Source: Apostichopus japonicus (lineage: Eukaryota > Echinodermata > Holothuroidea > Aspidochirotida > Stichopodidae). From it: DNA of 64,000 nt. The position numbers and the translations under genes were made by a program. Shown here piece after piece: positions 51,233-64,000 of the stretch. Location: NCBI RefSeq assembly GCF_037975245.1, contig NC_092582.1, positions 4,310,501-4,374,500 on the forward strand, given 5' to 3'. The notes under the pieces were generated by a model. That model saw only the letters and a list, made by a program, of their open reading frames with translations, searched no databases and was not told the origin of the DNA. Position 1 is the first letter of the stretch. Each line of letters begins with the position of its first letter.

Positions 51233-54200
51233 GGGCGCGCGCCCAACGCCCCCCCCCCCGGATGCGCGCCTGCTACCTATATTATATCTTAGTTGATCAA
51301 GGGCACTGTATACGTTTTCACTATTTAAAAGCCACTTTTAGCTAGATGGTGCACAGTATAAAAAGATTGTGATATCTGATTTCAAAGTTACAACAACAAC
51401 AAGAAAATCCAAGAAAGTTAGTTTTTTTTCATGTTAGCAATACGATCTACTGTCCGATTACAAGGAAAGATTCCAGCAATTTGTCCAAATATTTTCACTT
51501 GAGTAAAGGCCTTTTACTATCCAGGGATGATCATGTAAAACAAAAAGGTCGGTGTTACCTGCAAGCAATTATCAATCTACTATGTGAGTGACAACTCGTT
51601 CTCCGTCAGTAATCTGTAAACAAAATGATAATAATGATTAAGGCAGTGATATGAGGGTACCCGAGGATAAATCTTGACAACGAGAGTCCGCAGAAAAGTA
51701 GGTCTCAATGTCTAGGACTTATAGGCTACAGCAATTCAGGCTCATAATTCCATGAATAATGTTGTTTTCACAAATTTAGAAGTCATTCCAGAATGGTATA
51801 CGGACTAGGCGACGTACCCTCATTGCGGAGAGAGCACGACCACTGGATTCAAAATAACGCCCATTGGCAAAGGGGCAACCATAATATTTTTTGCACCGGA
51901 CGCGGGGGAGGGGGATAAAGTAGAGATCAACAAGGATTAGATGCAAATATTGCGGTATATTTTGCAAATTTCGAAAGACAGTTGAAAAATGTGTAGGTTA
52001 TACTGCACATAAAATAATGCATATTGATATAGCTGTACACTTGAATATTTGGTAATATTCTATCTCCCGGTGATCATTGCTTGGAAAAGTCTAAATGTTT
52101 AAATTTTTCTGTAAATATTAGTATCGCAATTTCCAACAAAAAGATTAATTGCTGAGTTAAAATGTTAACAATATGCAAATAGCAAATGACGAATTCCTAG
52201 AACATAATAAGTGAGGAATCCAACACTTTACTGCAAAATGACGTGAATAGCCTATTTATCAAATAGCCTATCATCATTTTTAGCAATTAGCATCAAATTG
52301 GTCATTTTATATATAGGTCGTCATTTTACAGTTCAAATGATGAACTGCAGCAAAATTGCCGACGGTGGATATTATTTCTATGAATCAGACTATGACCATG
52401 GTAGGATAAGGGTTTAGGCACAAATTTCGACGAAAACTTTAAAAACTTGGAAAATATTCTCGTGAAAGTTCGGTGATTCCTAACATGCTTGATATTCATA
52501 TTTTGGGTTCAATTTTAAGCGGATCCACGAGGGAATAATATGTCATGAAATAAACGGAAATTGATCATTTAAATATAGAGAACTAACAAAATGAGGTCTT
52601 GACAGGAATTTACCAACAGTTTTAATTAAAAGGTTGCTCCATTTTGCGTAGGAATCGAGAGATATTGCCGATGATAACCGCAATCGTACATATGACATCG
52701 ATAACCATATATGTTGTTCCATATATAGGCCCCATTCGTTGTTTTGTTTTCCTGGATGCCTCGTTGCCTTGACAAACCTGTCTTCACGTGTTTCAATTTT
52801 AGCTTTTCTTATGGACCGTTTGAATATAAATTAGTGTCAGATACAGCTGAGACAGGTGGTAAAGTTTTATAACAATAATTAAATTATAACATCACTTTAC
52901 CACATTGTATACAGTTTCATCGTCTTTGCAACTTCTAATTATTGGCGTTCTCAGTGTGTGTTAAATAACACAGTTCTACATACTTTCCTTGTTATTTTCG
53001 GGGGCAGGGGAAGGGATCCGGTGGGGGAAGTGTTAGGCCGTCTCGATATTTGTGCATAATACCCCTTTTCACTTCAACCAGGGAGATGATAGCTTCCTGC
53101 TTCGACTTTAAACATCAAGAATTTCGGCAGTAGTTCAGAACGCAATTTTCAAGAATAATTCCTCTCGAATACCCCCCCCCCCCCTCCCTCCCTTACATTG
53201 TTTAGCTTATCTGGTATTGTGCGGTTCTGCCAAAATTCTGTCATTTTTGGACACCGTGTTTGATTGACTGCCATTTTTCATTCGATTTGGCTGAAATTTC
53301 GTAGAGTGGGTTGTGTGAATTAAGTTTTCGTTCATTTTATAAGTTTGAAGGTCACGAGAGGTCATTTTCTCAAAATATAAAAGATGCTAATCTAGAGCGT
53401 GCGTTCAAATTTGCTGAAACGTAAAAAACGTTTGAATTGTGTCGAACTAAAGTTGTTCAAGAAAAGTATTTTTATCGTCATGTGAGGTCCCAAAATAGGG
53501 GCTTTCGTAAAGTTTCCAGGTGTGATGAAATGTAGGCCGCAGACAATATGCAATGATAATAAAATTTGTTTTTTTTCAACTTTTTAGCATTTATGACCAC
53601 CATTCGATTTGGTGTGAGTAGCAAAATGTCTTCCATCAGAATTTTCCCGCCATTTTGGGAAATAATTCCACCCATGGGAGACTTGATCAAGTCAAAAATG
53701 TACTTGTTATTCAGGCTTGCTATGTAGTTCGATGTCATTCTCTGTAAATGAGCAATTTTGGGTATGCACACTTCAAATGTGATATCCACAACATTTTAGC
53801 AGATTTAGCAGAGGAATACTTTAATTAAGTTTTCGTTCTATTATTGCATGAATGAAAACTACGAAGTGAATATAGGCTACTGTTGGTTCCTTGTTTTTGC
53901 AATGGGGCATATAGTTTATCCCTAGTAATAAGTAAAATGATATATTGCATAAACCCGTGACATTGTTTCCACTTTTGAAGGAATACAACGTTCTAACACT
54001 GTGACCAACTATGTCTGCTTAGAAGGAGCATAAGGCAAGGAGAAAAGGAGATGAGAGGAATACACTAGATTTCAATTTTTGGGGGTGGGAGTATAGCAAT
54101 TCTAAATCTTCCCAGACTGACAAAGTTAGGCGCTGAACTGTTGTGGAAGGACAAAGAGGCGAATGAAGGAGAGGACTGCACTAGGGCTGATCCCTATGTA

Positions 54201-54282
54201 GGGGATTTGGGGTCCTGCAGGAGAAAAACAAAGACTTCAAGTGGTGCATTCTGTGGTACATTTATAGACTATAAAATAGGTC

Positions 54283-54384
54283 TATAAAAGTAGGCCTAAC
54301 CGCACGGTATATGCTATGAAAACTTTGTGTGATCACACAAAGTTTTCAATAGCATATATAACCGTGCGGTTAAACCTACTTTTA
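54283..54384. repeat. Near-perfect palindrome, arms about 50 bp
   Basis: Centred on GATC at 54331-54334. Inner arms are AACTTTGTGT/ACACAAAGTT. Outer arms are AACCGCACGGT/ACCGTGCGGTT, then AAAAGTAGG/CCTACTTTT. Only a few single-base differences interrupt the pairing, and there is essentially no loop. It may be a MITE remnant or a hairpin RNA source. Confidence 0.88.
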
Positions 54385-55643
54385 GGATGAAGGTGGGGGG
54401 GGGGGGGACGGGTGGGGAAGCCACCTGTAGTGGTCCAATTCTTCTCCACCTGAATGCAAAAATCTCCCGACTGAACCATTTCCCACCGATTGACGATCGT
54501 AGGTGAGGAGGGTCATGCCCCTGGACCCCCTTTGCGCCCCTTAAATCTGCCAAGCACCTCGTAGTGTCACAGTTCATTGTACTGTGGTCTAACAAATCAA
54601 CATATAACATACTAGTCTTCTATCCATGGAGAAGTCCTTTACAGAATCGTTTCCCAGGTCAGTTAGTCATTTCTTTGTATAAATTAATCCCTGATCTTTG
54701 ATCCAAGTTAACTGCTGTTAATTACAGCGATAAGCCGATAAGGCTACACAGGGCTATTCCCCACAAGCTGTATTAGTAAATCGAACTTTACACGCAATGT
54801 ACGATACACAGACTTAACAACTGGATGCTTAAATACGGTACCTTGCACCACGTAAGTAAACAACGTAGGCCTAATACAAGCATATAGTTAAAACTAACAT
54901 TTATTGGCCTATTTACGGGCTTTATTTGACAAATAGCAGATTGGTTTTTCATTCTAACGCATTTAAAGTAGGGAGAATTTGTGAAGTGTATACTTAACTG
55001 TATACTTAACTTTACGCTAATTTACCCACAATTCAACTATAATAACATTACTACTGAGTCAACGCGGATAAGTCTATAGGGTAGCATACCCCATTGACTT
55101 ACTTGTAGTACTTTTAGGCTGAAATACTCATTTATGCGTAAAAATCACCCAAGCGTGAAATTTTCAGACGTTTTCTTCAAAACCAAGTTTACACACCATA
55201 GCCACAACTTTGGTCCAAATTTGGGACTTCTAGCACTTAAAATGAAAATTTTGCTTAAGGGAGAATACGCCCATTCAAAGCCCAATTGACTTACACACTA
55301 AATCACAAACGTAATGTGGTCTCTAAGTCTATAGATAGAAGTTCTCACTAGCTAAACGCTACCCATCACTGGTTAGCTGACAAGTTGGCCTTTCATGGCA
55401 CCATCAATTTTCCGTATCATGACCCTGCAGATATTTTTGCTATCCGAGTCTGAAGTTTTCGTCACCTGTAAACAAACATCTCCATTTAGTACTAAACAAT
55501 TTTCGTACGCTGCTCCTGGGAGGCCTAAAGGGGTTCTACAATTGCCTTAATTGACCCAATTTTTGCACCACATGTACTTCCACTCATGCTCTTCAACATG
55601 CAACCCAACAAAAACCAGATCCTGATTGATAACGTATCAAAAA

Positions 55644-56964
55644 AGATGTTCTCCTGCTGCTTCTTGGAACTATTCCTGAGATAGGAGAACGGGGGAATTC
55701 CGCGAGACCGAAGGTCCGCGAGACCGAAATTGAAAAAAGGTCCGCGAGACCGAAATTGAAAAAAGGTCCGCGAGACCGAAGTTACAAAAAGGTCCGCGAG
55801 ACCGAAGTTACAAAAAGGTCCGCGAGACCGAAGTTACAAAAAGGTCCGCGAGACCGAAGTTACAAAAAGGTCCGCGAGACCGAAGTTACAAAAAGGTCCG
55901 CGAGACCGAAATTGAAAAAAAGGTCCGCGAGACCGAAATTGAAAAAAGGTCCGCGAGACCGAAGTTACAAAAAGGTCCGCGAGACCGAAGTTACAAAAAG
56001 GTCCGCGAGACCGAAGTTACAAAAAGGTCCGCGAGACCGAAGTTACAAAAAGGTCCGCGAGACCGAAGTTACAAAAAGGTCCGCGAGACCGAAATTGAAA
56101 AAAAGGTCCGCGAGACCGAAATTGAAAAAAGGTCCGCGAGACCGAAGTTACAAAAAGGTCCGCGAGACCGAAGTTACAAAAAGGTCCGCGAGACCGAAGT
56201 TACAAAAAGGTCCGCGAGACCGAAATTGAAAAAAAGGTCCGCGAGACCGAAGTTACAAAAAGGTCCGCGAGACCGAAATTGAAAAAAAGGTCCGCGAGAC
56301 CGAAGTTACAAAAAGGTCCGCGAGACCGAAGTTACAAAAAGGTCACATTGCCGAAAACCAGAAGCATTTTTTTGTGTTTGTGCTACAAAATGTACAAATG
56401 TTCGGAAGTTAAATTATTTTAAAATTTATTATGAGGAAATTGTGTCAATTGTTACGGGCTAGAGGTTAAAAGTTGACCCCCTAATTAACTTCGGTCTCGC
56501 GGAACTTCGGTCTCGCGGACCTTTTTTTAATTTCGGTCTCGCGGACCTTTTTAATTTCGGTCTCGCGGACCTTCGGTCTCGCGGACCTTTTTTTCATTTC
56601 GGTCTCGCGGACCTTTCTTTAATATCGGTCTCGCGGACCTTTTTTTAATTTCGGTCTCGCGGACCTTTTTTTCATTTCGGTCTCGCGGACCGTTCTTTAA
56701 TTTCGGTCTCGCGGACCTTTTTTCATTTCGGTCTCGCGGACCTTTTTAATTTCGGTCTCGCGGACCTTCGGTCTCGCGGACCTTTTTAATTTCGGTCTCG
56801 CGGACCTTCGGTCTCGCGGACCTTTTTTTATTTTCGGTCTCGCGGACCTTTTTAATTTCGGTCTCGCGGACCTTCGGTCTCGCGGACCTTTTTTTATTTT
56901 CGGTCTCACGGACCTTCGGTCTCGCGGACCTTCGGTCTCGTGGACTGTAATCAGGAGAACATCT
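55644..56964. repeat. Giant foldback: two opposed minisatellite arrays with unique inverted ends
   Basis: Left array 55698-56343, about 25 units of 26-27 bp starting GGTCCGCGAGACCGAA and ending in GTTACAAAAA or ATTGAAAAAA. Right array 56489-56946 holds the same unit reverse complemented (TTCGGTCTCGCGGACC plus T-rich spacer), more degenerate in spacing. The loop (56344-56488) is unique AT-rich DNA. Outside the arrays AGATGTTCTCCTG (55644-55656) is mirrored by CAGGAGAACATCT (56952-56964), so the inverted symmetry includes unique flanks. Frames through the array are open but are only repeat translation. Confidence 0.93.
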
Positions 56965-56999
56965 AGGCGGATTGAAATAGACTCTATAATAGGTTTATG

Positions 57000-59655
57000 C
57001 CACCATAGAGTCCACAGTGTCCTCCGACCTGCAGAAACTATCCATCGATTGGACAACCTACGAGCACCGCCCATGTGAATATTACGATATTGACTCCTTT
57101 AGCAACCTTGACAGGAATAGTTTTGACCTTATCCATCTTAACAGTCGCAGTCTCAATAGAAATGAAACAAATGAAATACTATCTTGACTTACTAGAACAC
57201 AATTTTTCGATTATTGGTTTAACTGAAACATGGTTCAGTGACATTAACTTCACCACATATTCAGCTTAATAATTACAATTATTGAAATCATCGTAAGAAC
57301 GAAAAGATGGGGGGGGGGGAGGGAGTGGTATGTTTATTTATTAGACATGATTATGGAATCAAGAGTCGTACTGGTATTTAAAAATGTTAATGATAATATT
57401 GAAAGTATTTTTCTTTAGATCTAATAGCCCGCTACTTAGAAATCCAACTATTATAGGAATCGTTTATCGGCCACCGAACAACAACTTTTGACCTCATGAT
57501 TTAAGGATCAATTGAGTTATATTATGAGTATCATTTCTGACGAAAATAAGCTATGTTACATAATGGGAGACTTAACATATAAGAGTCATTAATGTAAGAG
57601 TCGTGATTCTGTAAGAGTCATAATCATGTAAATTTCATGATTACTTAGACAACATCATTTCTGATGGATTTTCTGCTAAACAATTTCCAGACGTACTAGA
57701 ATATAGAAAATAAATCTGTCTCTCTTATTGATAACATTTTGAATAATGTTAAAACTAGCAATGATTCGAATAATGTTAATTCGGGGTTTTTAATTAATGA
57801 TTTGACTTACCAATTCCCCAGGTTTGGTTTGTTTAAAGTACAACTCAGGTAAATACAAAAGGTTACAAATCCTGATGAAATTTGTAATCCAAAGCTATTC
57901 TGTCAATAATACGCTTATACTTCGACCATTTCTGGTATAAATTGGGACCGCGACATACATCCTGTGAATATGATGTAAATTCTGCAGCTTTTAATATGTT
58001 TTTAACAATGATCTTTATATGAGTTTATGACAAATTGTTTTCCTTGATTTGTGTTAAATGTAAGAAGCACAAACACTAAATATCAGCCATGGATTTCTAG
58101 TGCCATCCTGACCTCTATGAAAAGGAAAAAACCAACCCTACAAAATTTAACTTAAACACCCTTCTCCCAGCAACAGTTTAACTTTTCGTACAGCTATCGA
58201 AACAAACTTAACCATGTTATTCACATTGCGAAGAAAGATAACAATATACTCTTCTTTATTTGATTCTTGTAAATATAATTATAGAAGGACTTTAACACAG
58301 TCCACCTCCTCAAGTACCTCACCAATCACACGGCCCGACCTTTTAATACATTTATTAATAGGCCTACGCTCCGTTTCCAGTAATTTCAGCATTGCCTCCC
58401 CAGCAATCTAGATAGTGGTTCAGTTACTGATTGTATAAGTCAATGAACCTGATGCCATCATTAATGACCTTCACAAATTATTTTGTAAACATCGGCCCTT
58501 GCCTTGGCTCGAAAAAATAGACCCAACATCACTCGCCTTTGGATTATATCTCGTTGACCAGAACCCTTCTGCTATTTTGTTTTGAATCCAGTCTCAGAAG
58601 AAGCACTTATCAAAGTTGCCATATCTTATTTGAAAAAAAGAAACACAACAAAATACAGGAAAAGCGGCCTGCCGGGTGTGATCAAATTTAACCATCCATT
58701 GTTAGAAATGTAATCCCCAAGATTCTATTCCGTGCCCTAATTTTTATTTACAATCTACAGTGTCTACCATACCAGCTGTCGTGTTATTTGCTGAAGACAC
58801 AAACATATTTCTTTCAAAAAAGGACTCTGACCTTATACTGCATGAGCCTGCATTTGCTGTGAAAATTCCCAAAGAATTTTAAACTGGTTTTCCGAACACA
58901 AACTTTCACCCAAAAGAAATAATTGTGTAAAAGGGGTACCATTGGAATTTTATCAAAACTGAAGCATATCCCTCCAAGGAAAAACTCTTAGAACCATTTA
59001 TCAGGCTTTAATTTTACCTCATTTTACTTGTTGTAGTACTGTTTCGTCCGGAACCATGCAGCCATCACTGTCACATGAAAACAAAAATTGATCACAGTTC
59101 AGAAGAAAGCAATTCGCAATGTTGCACAAGCTCAACCACGAGATCACACTATTGACTTGTTTAAATTCCTTAAACTAAATGAAATTGTCTGATGTTATTA
59201 ATTTAACATGGCTACTTTCATGACCGTTATATAAGACATGTAACAATTTACATACCATGAAATAACAATATTATAGGAACGGTTTGCGTTCTTGTCCTGC
59301 TACATTCTAGAATTCTGTACCAGAAAACCTTAAGTCTAGACCATTCATTAAAACATTTAGGAATGCATTGCAACATTATTTGTTACTGATAGTTGTTCAT
59401 GACAAATTACACGTAAAACTCCTTTTTTTTGGATCGGGGTGCGTTGGGTTTCAGTGTCTTTGTGTGTGTTTGTGTCGGGGGGGGGGGCGGTGGATTAAGG
59501 ATTATTTTCCTTTTTACCATTATCATATATTTTATGTTGATGTTTCTTTCGTACAAGGGAGTGTGTTACTTTGTTAAAGCACTTCCTTTCACAGCTTGTA
59601 ATTCCTTGTAAAAGTCGCAAAGGAAGAAAGAAAGAAAGAAATGAAATAAAAGAAA
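57000..59655 (+). mobile_element. Decayed non-LTR retrotransposon (endonuclease + reverse transcriptase)
   Basis: Plus-strand fragments occur in correct order, interrupted by stops and frameshifts. Endonuclease-like pieces IIGLTETWFSD (about 57210-57242) and IIGIVYRPPNN (about 57449) come first. PWISSAILTSMKRKN (about 58088) marks the region before the RT. VLFAEDTNIFLS (58781-58816) corresponds to the RT catalytic F/YADD block, changed to AED. The C-terminal part is near 59100-59370. The 3' end is a GAAA-rich tail (about 59621-59655). The plan fits a CR1/jockey-like LINE. No frame is intact, so it is not active. Confidence 0.85.
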
Positions 59656-60265
59656 TGATATTGTTTATTAGTTTCTACAGTTATAATATACGATGGGCTT
59701 ATTAAGTGATTACTTTAATAGTCTTAATATGCCAAAGCAAAAACAAAAACAAAAAAAGAAAGAAAGACATGCTATAATAATGTGTCAACTGCTATTCCAG
59801 TTTTCAGGATATTCAACTTGAAATTATGTTATATTTCTGGAATGTTTCTTTAAGGTGAGATTGACCGTGACGTTGGTTCATTGGTGCAGACCTATATGTT
59901 AGTGTTAACCCAAGGGTTTCTAAGTGCTAACAACCCAACCAAAATATTTTGTCTTGTCTAGTTTTGCGATTTATCTGAGGAACTGACCTAATGATCTGTG
60001 TAGTACTAGTAGAATAAGTAGACCAGCCACTTTAGTTGATGAGCCCCAGAATCTTAAAGAGTGACTTTTGAAAACTTTAAAGAGGTATCAAATACAACAT
60101 ATAGAAATGATTAGCAGTGTTTTGTAATGGTCTACAAGAAAGCAAACTTAATTATGTGCCTAAATTAATTCTATATGTAGGTATGTTTCGGATTTATCAC
60201 AGACGTCGGTACCACTTTAATATTAATGTTCACCTTTTGTGTTTATAGATTGAGAACATTATACC

Positions 60266-63898
<3,633 letters not shown>

Positions 63899-64000
63899 GT
63901 AAGAGCAATAGATATAAATACGTGCATAACATAATTCAGCCTTTAAAGGACGTTTATGTGAAGTGAAATTTAAGCGGATCACAGGCAGGTCACCACCACC

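Larger units (their letters stand above)
42680..60265. other. 17.6-kb gene-free, repeat-packed spacer between the tandem MAO-like genes
   Basis: I find no host gene. The stretch contains a SINE, diverged foldbacks, a 451-bp hAT/MITE, at least three related repeat fragments, long G/C homopolymers, a polypyrimidine tract, a 1.3-kb opposed satellite array and a decayed LINE, each listed separately. Parts with nothing to report are about 42680-43755, 43950-45460, 46000-47270, 51300-54280 and 54400-55640. These are AT-rich and unremarkable apart from AT microsatellites near 46626-46650 and homopolymer runs. Confidence 0.6.

Noticed and set aside
51016-51345. Lys/Arg-rich (minus) and Phe/Ser-rich (plus) frames
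   Set aside because: Both are translations of the polypyrimidine tract.
55756-56229. 157-residue open frame of GPRDRSYKKVRETEV-type repeats
   Set aside because: It is the translation of a 26-bp tandem DNA repeat. Open frames exist on both strands of the opposed array, and it has no start context or domain.
55698-56343. Regularly spaced repeats that could look like a CRISPR array
   Set aside because: Spacers are not unique, the repeat is tandem, there are no cas genes, and the genome is eukaryotic.

Overview
This is animal nuclear DNA. Genes are split by GT-AG introns of hundreds to thousands of bases, non-coding DNA is AT-rich, and transposon and satellite debris is abundant. The gene set is metazoan. 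A marine invertebrate deuterostome such as an echinoderm is my best guess, inferred from divergence and repeat style and not proven.

Layout, left to right. (1) 1-2161, minus: 5' half of the DECD-box RNA helicase UAP56/DDX39B, four coding exons, running off the left edge. (2) 2270-3887: a 1.6-kb non-autonomous hAT-type element with an exact 8-bp target duplication, probably inside the helicase 5'UTR intron. (3) 5042-5733, plus: a two-exon small coiled-coil protein, the bublin (BBLN) homologue. (4) 6167-6440: a tRNA-derived SINE. (5) 8753-24182, minus: complete sarcosine dehydrogenase (SARDH), 15 coding exons joining in phase to 927 residues. Its introns hold a second hAT element, a 1.25-kb satellite, several minisatellites and a LINE 3' end. 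(6) 24183-30319: gene-free. (7) 30320-42679, plus: a complete 11-exon monoamine-oxidase-like flavoprotein (461 residues). (8) 42680-60265: 17.6 kb without a recognisable host gene, filled with SINE, hAT/MITE, foldback and satellite DNA and a decayed LINE. (9) 60266-63898, plus: the first four exons of a tandem paralogue of the MAO-like gene, with matching exon lengths, running off the right edge.

Functional view: UAP56 acts in splicing and mRNA export. SARDH is a mitochondrial one-carbon enzyme. The two MAO-like genes are a local tandem duplication. In the complete copy, by alignment to vertebrate MAO from memory, the covalent-FAD cysteine, the active-site lysine, the second aromatic-cage tyrosine, the GGR arginine and the C-terminal membrane anchor all appear to be missing, while the overall fold and reading frame are kept. 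The second copy's available part shares the GGR-to-GGP change. This MAO-like pair is the most interesting protein-level feature. The most interesting DNA-level feature is a 1.3-kb foldback made of two opposed arrays of the same CGCG-centred minisatellite (55644-56964).

All coordinates were read by eye. Exon borders were accepted where a GT donor and AG acceptor kept the reading phase. Repeat borders are approximate except where a target duplication is quoted.
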